DNA of 64,000 bases, from contig DATGMF010000056.1 of assembly GCA_035293765.1 (NCBI GenBank), positions 124,001 to 188,000 on the forward strand, read 5' to 3'. The translations under genes were made by a program, and so were the position numbers. Shown here in pieces: positions 51,101-60,400 of the stretch. This stretch comes from DASRHT01 sp035293765. GTDB taxonomy: Bacteria > Chloroflexota > Ktedonobacteria > Ktedonobacterales > Ktedonobacteraceae. Each line of letters opens with the position of its first letter. Positions within the stretch are counted from its first letter, which is position 1. The notes beneath the pieces were generated by a model. It saw only the letters and a program-made list of their open reading frames with translations. It made no database searches and had not been told where the DNA came from.

Positions 51101-52173
51101 GAGGCATGGAGCAACTCTTCAATAATAGGGATTTGAGCGACGGGGTTTTGAGGCGTGAAGCCATCGATAATTACAATAAAATGGGGACGGGTCATCTCGA
51201 TGGCTCTATTATCGTGCCAATCATTCCCCAATTTGCGGCGTCGTTCCAGCTCGGGCAACACCTGGCTTTCAAGCATCAGCCGGAAATCCTCCACGCTATT
51301 AGCCAGCATATTGAGGATTTCGGGTGCATCCGACTTCTCTTTTTTGATCCGGCGCAACCTCCTGGTATGTGGCAGCCATTTAAGCCATGACCATTCAGCC
51401 GTGGCTTCAATAGGAAAATAGCTCAGAATGCGTACATCTTCGGGGGCATGGTGAACCACGGTATGACAGAGGATGGAGCGCAGCAAAGTACGTGTCTGGA
51501 CAGATCTGCCACAGATGGAGAGCGCGCCAAACGAGCGCAAAGATATAACCACCGGCATCATGCTCACCTGGGCATATGTCGCCTCAAGGCTGCGAGCTTC
51601 ATTCAGCACATCGGCATTATAGTCAACATAGATATTAGAGCCGAGGTCCAGACGAAGCGGACAGCAGAGCGGCACTGTACCGGTCCCGGCGCGCACCGTT
51701 AAAAAATCGTTATCGTTTAAGCGGCGTTCCCAGAGATACTCTTGTAAGCGCACGCGCGCCTGTAATTGTTCGAGCGGAGGATGGAGCCGTTCAGCCGTGG
51801 CGCGCTGTTGTTGTACTGTCATCTCCAGCATCTTCTTGCGGTCATCCAGGTAGGCCCGATACTTATTATGCTGTACCTTGAGCATTTTTTTCGCGCTACG
51901 CGATTGTATCACCCGCGTAAGCACACCTACGAGGACCGAAGTCACCACTATGCTGCCGATGGCGATCAGCGTGATGGGATTATGTAGTGCGGAGGGTTCA
52001 GCAATAAAAAACAGCACCGATCCCAGGCTACTGATCGCGGGAAGCAGATATTGAAGCCACGCTCCCGATTGCTGTTGAAGTTGCAGCGGAGGAGGGCCAG
52101 CAATAACGACCTCCTCCTGGGGCAAAGGGTCGGGATAGCTGCGAGCCGGTCTGTGAAACATGCCGTTTATCAT
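48112..52173 (-). CDS. EccC/EssC-like FtsK/SpoIIIE ATPase of type VII secretion
   Basis: A 1353-residue motor protein. The N-terminus (RPARSYPDPLP...) is followed by two membrane helices (about 40-85, LLPAISSLGSVLFFIAEPSA and ITLIAIGSIVVTSVLVGVLT), then three ATPase domains with P-loops GATGSGKSE (near 500), GAPQSGKST (near 860) and GDMEAGKTT (near 1145). Domain 1 has a good Walker B (LLIIVDEFAELL); domains 2 and 3 have IIDNF and FVDDY, the degenerate pattern of EccC D2/D3. It lacks the N-terminal FHA domains of Firmicute EssC, like actinobacterial EccC. No WXG100, EccB, EccD or EccE gene is in the window. Confidence 0.93.
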   Translation of the reverse strand: MINGMFHRPARSYPDPLPQEEVVIAGPPPLQLQQQSGAWLQYLLPAISSLGSVLFFIAEPSALHNPITLIAIGSIVVTSVLVGVLTRVIQSRSAKKMLKVQHNKYRAYLDDRKKMLEMTVQQQRATAERLHPPLEQLQARVRLQEYLWERRLNDNDFLTVRAGTGTVPLCCPLRLDLGSNIYVDYNADVLNEARSLEATYAQVSMMPVVISLRSFGALSICGRSVQTRTLLRSILCHTVVHHAPEDVRILSYFPIEATAEWSWLKWLPHTRRLRRIKKEKSDAPEILNMLANSVEDFRLMLESQVLPELERRRKLGNDWHDNRAIEMTRPHFIVIIDGFTPQNPVAQIPIIEELLHASSPGVSVICLINQRLQEPSILQARIEIAALGSFTIEETIPGGRRVQDVQIDPADIATCEKLARTMSPLKLNEKGTQSDLSQDIRLLDLLDVHFADQISIRATWQARSLPDILHVPIGINANGEPLVIDLKEAAHGGMGPHGLVVGATGSGKSELLRTMVTSLAITHSPELLNFVLVDFKGGASFADLAALPHVAGMITNLSDDLSLVDRFYAALSGEQERRQRMLREGGNLDNIRQYQAKYQLTPGMEPLPYLLIIVDEFAELLASRPEFLDLFIGIGRIGRSIGMHLLFATQRLEEGRLKGLAGHLRYRICLRTFSAAESSTMLDTPDAFYLPSFPGVGYFKVDTSIYEMFKTALITNPYISSSTDYADTTPLMREYTATGRLIELDTNIFDAPTVVVSRESSNEQPTDMDVIISSLVAQTQAARYSPTHQVWLPPLPAALKLGSVLHLNDLHAWSDKFWRTRVSGNELRVPVGLLDIPLQQAQAAMELDFSGTGGHLALVGAPQSGKSTFLRTLVTSFLLTHSPQEVQLYCIDLGGGLLRVFEDAPHVGAVCGKSERDKVRRVVRQMRKVIEEREFLFRNHGIDSMTTFRARRRAGELADVPFGDVFLIIDNFAQFFQEFDQLEPEITEIVAGGLTYGVHLIIATNRWAEIRTKLRDNIGTRLELRLNDPLDSEFGKAVASTIPVGIPGRGINKSKLQFQTALPIIDSSEQYNLSVQEALEALVRQIRLSWKGNPAPPIRMLPALVRWEDLPAPAKNQPPGVPVGLEEFRLDPLYIDLIGGGPHFIVLGDMEAGKTTLLRTWMRGIEQRYDPQEASFAIIDFRKMLLDFTESKHLLTYAYNAPTLTACVGNFKADMEKRVQANADVPLGKLRSPQRWSGRHYFLFVDDYESLTTASSSPLNPLGEYLLAGRDIGFHLVLTRRVGGVGRASFEPIFQRLREMGTSAIILSGDPQEGKILYGQAAGVLPPGRGYFVQQKFPSTLIQVALSEPELAS

Positions 52174-52380
52174 CGTAATATCTTTCGTCTGGAGGGAGAG
52201 CTATCTTACCAATATGCAGTTGCTTATATATTCAAGCTTTTATACGCCACTTGCTATATCATTCCGCTATCTCATCATCAAAAGCATAGCAGTTCAGATA
52301 TTTCCCTGTCAAGCCTCGTTCAACATTATCAGCTAACAGAACCGGGTCTGTTAAAGAGAGGCGGTTGTACGGAAAAGGGC

Positions 52381-52410
52381 TTGACTGTGATGCCAGTTTA
52401 AGAGTATAAT
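52381..52410 (+). promoter_or_regulatory. Promoter for tRNA-Thr
   Basis: TTGACT (52381-52386), 18 bp, perfect TATAAT (52405-52410), 50 bp before the tRNA. Confidence 0.8.
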
Positions 52411-52459
52411 TTGCTTCGTCAGATGGGTTATCAAGCAAGGTCAGCGGGATAACCATCAA

Positions 52460-52531
52460 GCCGGTGTAGCTCAGGGGTAGAGCAGCGGTTTTGTAAACCG
52501 CCGGCCGGGGGTTCGAATCCCTTCACCGGCT
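52460..52531 (+). tRNA. tRNA-Thr (TGT anticodon)
   Basis: A 72-nt cloverleaf: acceptor GCCGGTG/CACCGGC, D stem GCTC/GAGC, anticodon stem GCGGT/ACCGC with loop TTTGTAA (anticodon TGT), T stem GGGGG/CCCTT with TTCGAAT, discriminator T. CCA is not encoded. It reads ACA codons. Confidence 0.95.
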
Positions 52532-52548
52532 CTAACTTTTTGTTCCTC

Positions 52549-52595
52549 AACGTCTAAAGTGGCTACTGATGCCATTTTAGACGTTTTTCTTTTTG
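52549..52595 (+). terminator. Rho-independent terminator after tRNA-Thr
   Basis: AACGTCTAAAGTGGC (52549-52563), loop TACTGAT, GCCATTTTAGACGTT (52571-52585), then TTTCTTTTTG: a 15-bp stem with one G-U pair and a T-run. Confidence 0.9.
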
Positions 52596-52636
52596 TGTTT
52601 TCCCTCAACTTACGACGGTTCTCACCACGAGTCCTT

Positions 52637-52665
52637 TGCAACTAGATACACACTTTCTGGTATCT
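52637..52665 (+). promoter_or_regulatory. Possible ECF-type autoregulatory promoter
   Basis: TGCAAC (52637-52642), 16 bp, GGTATC (52659-52664), with AGATAC/GTATCT as an inverted repeat (52644-52649 and 52660-52665). It lies about 100 bp upstream of the ECF sigma gene. The AAC-type -35 and 16-bp spacing fit ECF promoters in general; assignment is tentative. Confidence 0.3.
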
Positions 52666-52766
52666 ATTTGATAGAATGCCTCTCTCTACCGCCTGCACTC
52701 GCCGGGATTGGCGAACGTAAACGGGTAAGGAGAATCTTTCTTTTCTTTTTGTAGGAAGGTGACGCT

Positions 52767-53360
52767 ATGGATCAAGGGGAGCAGGTCCTGTTGCTCTTGC
52801 TGGCAACAGACCTGCATCGACACTTCAAGCAGGTGGTTCTGTGCTATCAGCACCGCCTCTTCGCCTTCGCGCGCCGCCTGACGGGAAGTGTGCAGGATGC
52901 GGAAGATATTGTCCAGGAAGCATTTGTCAGCGCCTATGTTTCGCTGGAGAACTACTCGCCGCAACGTATCCAGGCGCTCAAGCTGCAAGCGTGGTTGTAT
53001 CGTGTGACGCTCAACGTCTATACCCATCATGCCCGTGGCTCGCGCCTGCAACTGGTGCCCCTGGACAACAGCCCTGTATGGGAGATGGAAGGCGAAGAGG
53101 AAGCGCGTCCAGAGTTGTTGTTTGAACACCAGGAGCAGCGTCAGGAACTCGAAATGCTGGTGGCTCAACTGCCGGAACGCTATCGTATTGCCATTACCTG
53201 TTATTTCTTTGAACATCTCCCCTACCAGGAGATTGCCGAGTTGCTTGATCAACCTTTGGGAACCGTCAAATCCACCATCTCGCGGGGTATTCGGCTATTG
53301 CGCGCACAGCTCAATACGCCAGAAATAGCAAAGAGGGAATATCGTCATGGAGCATCATGA
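52767..53360 (+). CDS. ECF-family RNA polymerase sigma factor
   Basis: A 197-residue sigma factor. Region 2 is at about 20-85 (LCYQHRLFAFARRLTGSVQDAEDIVQEAFVSAYVSL...AWLYRVTLNVYTHH) and region 4 at about 130-185 (LVAQLPERYRIAITCYFFEHLPYQEIAELLDQPLGTVKSTISRG), joined by an acidic linker. It should redirect RNA polymerase to a small regulon, probably including its own operon. ATG 52767 follows AGGAAGG. Its last 14 bp overlap the next gene, which occupies the anti-sigma position. Confidence 0.95.
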   Translation: MDQGEQVLLLLLATDLHRHFKQVVLCYQHRLFAFARRLTGSVQDAEDIVQEAFVSAYVSLENYSPQRIQALKLQAWLYRVTLNVYTHHARGSRLQLVPLDNSPVWEMEGEEEARPELLFEHQEQRQELEMLVAQLPERYRIAITCYFFEHLPYQEIAELLDQPLGTVKSTISRGIRLLRAQLNTPEIAKREYRHGAS

Positions 53361-54570
53361 GATCCAGAAGCAAGAGGTCCTGAAGTCATCTGAACAAGCG
53401 CCGCCCTCTCTTCTTACTAACGTGATGAACCGTCTGGAGCAACGTAAAAGCTATCTTTCTGCTCGCATACCTGAACAGGAGCATATGGTCGCCCTTCAGC
53501 ATCCACAATGGGAGATCCGCGCCGCCGCTGTGCATGCACTGGGAGGCGCGGATAAGCTGTCTGCGCGTGATCTGCTGCTGAAGGCATTGAACGACGAGCA
53601 TCGCCTTGTTCGTGCCGCAGCCGTCCACGCGCTGGGACGCCTGGGAGAGCACGCGCCGCTCGATATATTGTTGCGCTCCATGCAAGATCCTGCCTGGGAG
53701 GTACGCGAAATGGTCATCCTGACTCTCGTCGAATTGGGCAATCACGGACCTGATCCAATCAAAGCGCTGCTTCTCGCTGCTCAGCATGATTCTCATAGCA
53801 ACGTGCGTGATGCCGCTACATTTGCGCTCAATAGCTCTACCTCACCTTCTGAGGCTGCTCCCCAGGTGGCTATACTTGACGCGGTATCGCCGGGAGAAGC
53901 TGCGCAACCATGTTCGACGTGGCCCCGCGTGATGAGGCGCTATTATCTGATCTTCTCGCGGCAGGTAACGCTGATGCCCAAAAGTATCTGGATGAGTACG
54001 TTGCTGCTCTTGCTCGTATGGGGCATCCTGTACTTGCCCGTTCCTTTTCTATTCAAAGGAGACGCTCATAGTGCGAGTCTGTTCCTGGCGTTGTTGACAA
54101 CGGTCGCTGCCGCTACTGGCACTGCGTTTATCTTTGGGGGGGAGCATGATAGTGCGTTCGAATTGACGCTTGCAACCCCAACCTCCATTCGTGTGGTAAT
54201 GTTCAGTCGCTTTCTGCTGGTCGTTGGATACAATATCTTGCTGGCAGCCGGTGCCTCGTCGATGGTGGCATTATTGGATGGCGGGGGCTTCTGGACGACG
54301 ATACAACTCTGGTTAGGGCCTCTGGTGTTGCTCTCGTCGTTGACGCTGACGCTTTCACTGCTCATGGGCTCATGGCTTGCTACATATGCGGCTCTTATCG
54401 TCGAGCTTTCGCAAACAGTAGTGTTTCACAGCCAGCAGCGCTGGCTCACATTCGATTTCGTGATCTCGCAGAACTGGCAAACCAGCCCTATCTTGCTCAT
54501 ACTGTCCATCGCATTGCTTATCATAGCAGCCTTCTACGCGCCCCGACAGCCACGCCTGGCAGCATTGTAG
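53347..54570 (+). CDS. HEAT-repeat and ABC-2-like membrane protein fusion
   Basis: A 407-residue protein with a cytosolic N-terminal half of HEAT repeats (about 48-165: HPQWEIRAAAVHALGG, DEHRLVRAAAVHALGRLG, DPAWEVREMVILTLVELG, DSHSNVRDAATFAL) and a C-terminal half of about six membrane segments, starting near residue 215 (WMSTLLLLLVWGILYLPVPF). The membrane part resembles an ABC-2-type permease; the HEAT part could hold the sigma factor, as an anti-sigma would (inference from its position and 14-bp overlap). I know no named family with this fusion. ATG 53347. Confidence 0.8.
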   Translation: MEHHEIQKQEVLKSSEQAPPSLLTNVMNRLEQRKSYLSARIPEQEHMVALQHPQWEIRAAAVHALGGADKLSARDLLLKALNDEHRLVRAAAVHALGRLGEHAPLDILLRSMQDPAWEVREMVILTLVELGNHGPDPIKALLLAAQHDSHSNVRDAATFALNSSTSPSEAAPQVAILDAVSPGEAAQPCSTWPRVMRRYYLIFSRQVTLMPKSIWMSTLLLLLVWGILYLPVPFLFKGDAHSASLFLALLTTVAAATGTAFIFGGEHDSAFELTLATPTSIRVVMFSRFLLVVGYNILLAAGASSMVALLDGGGFWTTIQLWLGPLVLLSSLTLTLSLLMGSWLATYAALIVELSQTVVFHSQQRWLTFDFVISQNWQTSPILLILSIALLIIAAFYAPRQPRLAAL

Positions 54571-54599
54571 CTGTTATGAAGAAAAAAGGAGATGCTCTC

Positions 54600-55355
54600 T
54601 TGATACTGGATCGCCTCTATTATGAACTCAAAATTATGGGTCGTTGGGCCACCTTGACGCCTTTACTGATAGTGGTGGGCGCAATTCCCTTCGCCTTCTT
54701 ATTGTTCGCTCTAAAAACTGATCCGAAACGCTTCTTAATGGCGGTGCCGGAGATGCTCTTACCGCTTGTTGGGGGCGTGGTGGTTGGTGCAGTGATTACT
54801 CAGGATTCAGCACTGGAGCTCCATTTGACGGTGCCGCGCAAATATCACTTGACCGGCATGTTGCGCCTGACCCTGGTGCTGCTCTCTATAGGATGTATTG
54901 CCCTGCTCTTTATCAATCTCTTGCCTGTCTTCAACTTGCTTTATATGCCACCCCAGGAACAAATACTGTTTTCTCCCTTTCAGTTGCTGCTGATTCGGCA
55001 AGGGATATGGTTTGCTCCGCTCTTGTGGTGTATCGCGGTCGGCTTCTGCTTTGCGCTCATCATGCAAGGCTGGACGGGGAATGTCGCTTTGCTCGGTGGT
55101 ATCTGGGTGATCGAAATCGTCTTTAAGGATCTGATTGCCCTGAATGACTGGCTCAGGCCGACGTTACTTTTTCCCACAACGCTGCTTTTCTTTGGTATAT
55201 CAGATGGTCCGCCGAGCGCCGTGCTGAGCTTTTTTGACACCTACTGGCTGACCACCCGTTTTGAACTGATCGGCACAGCCGTTGTGCTACTCGTGCTCGG
55301 TTGGCTACTCTTGCGGCAGACCGAACGGATGTTGAAAGGGACGACTGTCGAATGA
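54600..55355 (+). CDS. ABC-2-type permease subunit A
   Basis: A 251-residue membrane protein with about six hydrophobic segments (ATLTPLLIVVGAIPFAFLLF, MLLPLVGGVVVGAVI, LTLVLLSIGCIALLFINLLP, WFAPLLWCIAVGFCFALIMQ, and a final AVVLLVLGWLLL). It has the DSALELHLTVPRKYHLTGMLRL stretch seen in ABC-2 permeases (compare DSAFELTLATP in the previous gene). I start at TTG 54600, preceded by AAGGAG at 8 bases; ATG 54576 is an alternative without a ribosome site. It ends in a 4-bp ATGA overlap with the next gene. Confidence 0.8.
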   Translation: MILDRLYYELKIMGRWATLTPLLIVVGAIPFAFLLFALKTDPKRFLMAVPEMLLPLVGGVVVGAVITQDSALELHLTVPRKYHLTGMLRLTLVLLSIGCIALLFINLLPVFNLLYMPPQEQILFSPFQLLLIRQGIWFAPLLWCIAVGFCFALIMQGWTGNVALLGGIWVIEIVFKDLIALNDWLRPTLLFPTTLLFFGISDGPPSAVLSFFDTYWLTTRFELIGTAVVLLVLGWLLLRQTERMLKGTTVE

Positions 55356-56140
55356 TGAATCAATATACTGTGTTTTATGGCGCTGTACGCTATGAGTTTC
55401 TAATGCAGATCCGCCGCCGCTCCGTCTGGATCACATTCCTGTTCCTGGCGGCCTTTGTGGTCACGATCTTTCTTCGGCGCCCCGACGTTACAGGGCTGAA
55501 GGCCATCATACTGGGTTCCCACCCGCTGGCCTATGGTCTGGCCTATTGGTCCAGAACTATCGATGCGTTTTTGCCGCTTGGCTTTGGTTGTTTACTGGCT
55601 GATCGCCTGGTCCGTGACCGCCGGACCAAAGTGGATGAGCTATTCACTACCCTGCCGAGTGGGCTGAGTGCGCGTCTCCTGGGCAAGTATGCCGGGAGTA
55701 CGCTGGCAACGCTTGTGCCTTTTTTTATCTTCTACCTGCTGGGAGTTGGCGTGATCATCTTTTTCACGCATAATCTGCTCGTCTTGCCGGTCGCGCTCCT
55801 GACCTTCGTCACGATCTGTCTCCCGGGTCTGCTGTTTGTCAGCGCCTTCTCATTGGCCTGTCCGCTGATTATGTGGGTACCACTGTATCAGTTTTGCTTT
55901 ATCGGCTACTGGTTCTGGGGTAATGATCTTGGAGTTCGCAATGGCATCCCTACACTCAGCAATACCATTCTTACGCCGGACGGGAAATTTATCGCCAGCG
56001 GCTTCTATGGCTGGGAGCAAGAATTTTTTCCTGCTACCCCTATGACTGCCAGTGCAAGTATGCTGTTGCTGCTGGGCATAGCCGCTCTGGTGCTGTTTGT
56101 GCTCTATTATGTCATACGCTGGCAGCAAGCACGCCAATAA
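55352..56140 (+). CDS. ABC-2-type permease subunit B
   Basis: A 262-residue membrane protein with six or so hydrophobic segments, beginning with FLMQIRRRSVWITFLFLAAF (a basic pre-helix typical of ABC-2 permeases) and including the DRLVRDRRTKVDELFTTLPSG loop, which in exporters contacts the ATPase. ATG 55352 overlaps the preceding stop. With subunit A and the ATPase it forms an exporter whose substrate is unknown. Confidence 0.82.
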   Translation: MMNQYTVFYGAVRYEFLMQIRRRSVWITFLFLAAFVVTIFLRRPDVTGLKAIILGSHPLAYGLAYWSRTIDAFLPLGFGCLLADRLVRDRRTKVDELFTTLPSGLSARLLGKYAGSTLATLVPFFIFYLLGVGVIIFFTHNLLVLPVALLTFVTICLPGLLFVSAFSLACPLIMWVPLYQFCFIGYWFWGNDLGVRNGIPTLSNTILTPDGKFIASGFYGWEQEFFPATPMTASASMLLLLGIAALVLFVLYYVIRWQQARQ

Positions 56141-56208
56141 TGCTTGGCCGCGTGCATGCTCCATTTTTTTAAGGACAGATTTTTCTTAATTATAAGGAGT
56201 TTGAGGCA

Positions 56209-57120
56209 ATGAAAGTAGTGATTGATGATCTCACCAAAACCTATCGTGGGGGCGTTCAGGCGCTTAAAGGGATTAATTTAACAATTGAGAACGGTATGTT
56301 TGGCCTGTTGGGACCCAATGGAGCGGGCAAGACGACGCTGATGCGCATTTTAGCTGGAATCTTGCGCCCGACGGCTGGAACAATCAAGGTCGGTGAATGG
56401 AATGGCAATACGGAGAGCGGACGGACGCACATCAAACGTATCCTGGGATATTTACCGCAAGAACTGGGGATGTATCCTGACTTGAGCGCGCGCGAGTTTC
56501 TCGATTACATCGGCATCCTCAAAGGGCTGGATGACCGCAACATGCGCAAAAAACGCGTTGGGGAGCTGCTCGAAACAGTAGGACTCAGCGATGTGGCGCA
56601 GCGTAAACTAAAAACCTTTTCTGGCGGCATGAAGCGCCGTGTAGGCATCGCTCAGGCATTGCTCAACGATCCTCGCCTGCTGATCGTGGACGAACCAACG
56701 GCAGGACTCGATCCCGAGGAGCGCATTCGTTTTCGCAACCTGCTCTCCGAACTAGGTGGCAACCGCACTGTGCTGCTCTCTACGCATATCGTCGAGGATA
56801 TTGCCCAGACCTGTCATAACCTGGCGATCATGAAAAGTGGCATAGTCGTTTTCCAGGGCACCACGGTTGATCTGGCCCGTGAAACCGGTGGCAAGGTCTG
56901 GACAGTGACGACGCAAGGGGCCAAGCCGCAGGGGAATTTCACTGTCGTATCCACGCTCAATCTGGGTTCGTCCATCCAGTATCGCGTGGTTGGCGATCCC
57001 GAAGCGATTGTCCATATTCAAGGAGCAGTTGCCCGGCCAGCGGAACCCAGCCTGGAGGATAGTTATGTCTGGCAGATGCGCGAACTGCATGCCAGCCTAA
57101 AGGCAGAAGCTGGCCTCTAA
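56209..57120 (+). CDS. ABC exporter ATP-binding protein
   Basis: A 303-residue ATPase: Walker A GPNGAGKTT, Q-loop LPQELGMYPDL, signature FSGGMKRR, Walker B LLIVDEPTAGLDP and His in LLSTHIVEDI. The last ~80 residues form the extra domain common in drug/bacteriocin-type exporters. ATG 56209 with AAGGAG upstream. It is last in the ECF sigma-led operon and powers the two (or three) membrane subunits before it. Confidence 0.95.
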   Translation: MKVVIDDLTKTYRGGVQALKGINLTIENGMFGLLGPNGAGKTTLMRILAGILRPTAGTIKVGEWNGNTESGRTHIKRILGYLPQELGMYPDLSAREFLDYIGILKGLDDRNMRKKRVGELLETVGLSDVAQRKLKTFSGGMKRRVGIAQALLNDPRLLIVDEPTAGLDPEERIRFRNLLSELGGNRTVLLSTHIVEDIAQTCHNLAIMKSGIVVFQGTTVDLARETGGKVWTVTTQGAKPQGNFTVVSTLNLGSSIQYRVVGDPEAIVHIQGAVARPAEPSLEDSYVWQMRELHASLKAEAGL

Positions 57121-57174
57121 AATGAGACAATATGCAGAGAAAGGTGCCATAGTCCTTTCTTTAGACCATTCCTG

Positions 57175-57214
57175 GCAGCAACCATGTGGCCGTCATCAAC
57201 CTCATGGTTGCTGC
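57175..57214 (+). terminator. 12-bp hairpin after the exporter operon
   Basis: GCAGCAACCATG (57175-57186), 16-base loop, CATGGTTGCTGC (57203-57214). No T-run. It begins 54 bp after the ATPase stop. A 71-codon frame (57122-57337) runs through it, and I do not accept that as a gene. Confidence 0.5.
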
Positions 57215-57308
57215 TCAACATTCCCTGCATTCATTTACTGTGAAAGAGAGACACGCGAAATCTGCTCGCAAGGATGGGGTTTTGCGGCAGCAGCGTACAA
57301 ACAGGCAC

Positions 57309-57338
57309 TTGACAATAGAAACATCAGGATAGGATAAT
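57309..57338 (+). promoter_or_regulatory. Upstream promoter of the NACHT gene pair
   Basis: Perfect TTGACA (57309-57314), 18 bp, GATAAT (57333-57338). Confidence 0.55.
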
Positions 57339-57361
57339 TGTAATCTCAAAAATAGGTATGT

Positions 57362-57390
57362 TTGACAGAAAATACTTTACCATATATCAT
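57362..57390 (+). promoter_or_regulatory. Downstream promoter of the NACHT gene pair
   Basis: Perfect TTGACA (57362-57367), 17 bp, TATCAT (57385-57390), in AT-rich DNA about 100 bp before ATG 57488. Confidence 0.6.
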
Positions 57391-57487
57391 CAAAACTGTA
57401 TATCATCACAGCACACTCTTAGTCACAAAATTTATATTTTATTACTGTGTAAGGATATAAATCGGGAAATACACGAATTACAAGCAG

Positions 57488-60400
57488 ATGACGATAGATA
57501 CTCAGGCCATAGAACAGGATATTCGCAACTATATTCAGGAAAATACGCGCAATTTCACAGGCCGCGAATGGGTTTTTCAGGAGATCGACCGCTGGCTGGC
57601 AGATCCCAATGCTGCCCGCATCTTTCTGCTGGAGGGTGAGCCAGGAAGCGGAAAAACCGCTTTAGCCAGCCGTCTGGCGCAATTCTCGCTGGGGGATGCC
57701 CAACCACCTGCTTCAACCACGCATCTCCAAAAAAACTTCCTCAGTGCGATCTACTTTTGCTCGGCTCATAGAGATAGAAGAGACATTCTGCCAAACAACT
57801 TCAGCGCCTCCCTGATGGCTCAATTATCGGCGCGCTATGAAGCATATATCCCCCCGCTGGTAGAGAAAGCAGGGGTCTATTTTAATGTGAACCAGGACGT
57901 AGGCATCGGCTCACCCACTGGTATTGTTATCAAGCAATTGAGCATCTATATGGATAGAATGACCAATCCTGAGGATGCTTTCCAGTTTTCGATCCTCGAA
58001 CCCTTGCCCGCCCTGGTGCAGGCCGATCCTGCCAAACAGATCCTCTTCCTCGTCGATGGGTTGGATGAAGCTGCTCTTTATAGCGGTCGCATTAATATCG
58101 TCTCGTTGCTCGCCCGTGTCAACGACCTGCCCCAAAATGTGCGTTTCATCTGCACCACTCGTAGCGACAACACCAGGGTAAAAAGTCTCCTATCAGAGGT
58201 AAACGTCTTTTATTTTTCGGCGCAGAATTATGATAAGCATAATCATGACGATATTTATGAGTATGTGGCACACCGCTTTACCAACGAAGCTGCACTCAGT
58301 GATCGCATTGCAAAATATGAGCAAAAACAAAAAAAGGTGCAGTACGAAACAATCACTCAGAAAGCTTCAGGCAACTTTCTCTATGTCCTCTACCTGCTCA
58401 ATGCCATCGCGCGAGGCCAGCAATCGCTCAAATCGTTGAAAGATCTGCCGGTCGGTCTGGATAAGCTGTATTTTACCTATTTACAGCGTATTATTCCGCC
58501 AAACGATGATAGCCGCTGGGATGAAGAGTATGCTCCCTTTATGCAGATTTTGAGCGTCGCGCAAGAGCATATGACCCTGACCCAGTTGATGGCTTTTACA
58601 GGGAAAAGCAAGATGAAGGTGAAGAGCTATTATCGCAACCTTCAACATTTTATTGAATGCACCGATGATGGCGAGCAAAAAGATAACGCTCGCTTTCGCC
58701 TTTTCCATCAGTCTTTTATCGATTTTCTCGGCAGCAGTACCTTGCATGATGGCACAGATAATCGCTTTTATCTGCCGGTAGAGGAATGTCATCGTTTTAT
58801 GGCGGAATGCTGCGCCCGGGAGGGCCTGGAGATCATTTGGCAGAACGAGAAGTATGACGATATTGAGCAGGAGCGCCGTTTGTATGCCCGCAAATATTAC
58901 ATTCTGCACCTCTATGAAAGTGGGCCGCGTTACAGGAGAGAACTACATAACATATTGACCGAAGAATCATATGGAAGAGCAAAACTGAAATATGACCCGA
59001 GCATGCGTTCTTACATCCTGGACCTCGACCTGGGACGACAGGCTCTCCTGTCAAACAATTACGATGAGCAGGAGAGTGTCGAACGCCTGCCACGCCTCTG
59101 GCGCTACTCGTTGCTCTATTGCAGCCTGGTTAGTAAAGCTGATCAGTATCCCGCGGAAGCGTTTCGCCTGGCAATGATGCTGCATCTGCCGCAAGATCGT
59201 TTCTATGGATTGGTGGATCTCATTACTCAGGCATTAAACAAAGTAGAAGCGTTAGTATCCATAGCAGAGTTTACTACCGATGATGAAGAACAGGATCGCC
59301 TGCTGCATAAAATAGTTGATGTGATTACTGGCATAGAAGACGAGAGTGAGCAACAACTGGCCCGGCAACGCTTGGGTCAGCTCCTGGCAAACATACAACA
59401 TCCTGAGAGGGTTGAGGCCATCTTCAAGCTTATCGATGATGTGGCTAAGCAGGAGCACCTGATCTACTGCGTCTGTGAAACGCTCATCAATCGACAGCAG
59501 TTTGAACAGGCATTCTGCTATATTGCTCTATTTAACGACGAAAACAAGCGCGCCCAGCTATACTACAACATGGCATTGCAATATATTGATAAAAGCCAGT
59601 TTGATGATGCTTATAAAGCCATCAGCCAGGCACATGGTACTCCGTATTACGTTATGGGATTATGTAAATTTATCAAAGCTCTCGCCAGCAGGGAGGATGA
59701 GGCCAGCAGATTACAGGCGCAAACAACACTGGAGAGTCTGGAGCAGCATATTCAGACGTTATCTTCAGTGAAAGAGCGCGTGGAGATGCGCTTTACTCTG
59801 GTGGAGGTATTAGAGGATCTTGTTGCTAAAGAAGCTGTGCAAAAAGTGTTACAACAGATTGATGATGATGTAAAAAAATCCGAATGGTGGATGTTACGGT
59901 ATCGTCTATGGGCGAAGCAGAAAAAATGGCCTCAACTTGCAGACGCTCTTCAAAAGAGGATCAAAGATAGGAAATCACGAGAAAAAGTGCGTGACCTCTA
60001 TCTACAAGGGCTGATTAAACATCAGCAATTGGATCTGCTGCGTCAGCAGATCCCCGTTAATACAAGAAACAGCCGTCTCCAGCAGAGCATCGTGAAACAG
60101 ATTATTGAGCATCTGGCCGAAAAACTCTGCTGGCAAGAGGCGGAGGATATATTGACCGGGCTGGAAAAGAATGTTGTGGCGGAGGCAAGGTATATTTTAG
60201 CCACAAAGCAGGCAAAGTTGCACCTCTGGGAGCAAGCATATAGTAACATTGAGAAGCTAGGCGATCCCAACCTTGAGATTTCTTCCTGGTATACCTTAAT
60301 ACAGGAGCTTATTCGGGAGCATCAATGGACGGAAGCGGAACGACATCTTGATCGTCTGAGCATCCCGCTCAAGATCAAAGCCCTGTGTGAACTGGGGATA

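Noticed and set aside
57122..57337. 71-codon frame after the exporter ATPase
   Set aside because: Crosses a 12-bp hairpin and contains the first consensus -35; no ribosome site and no recognisable protein.
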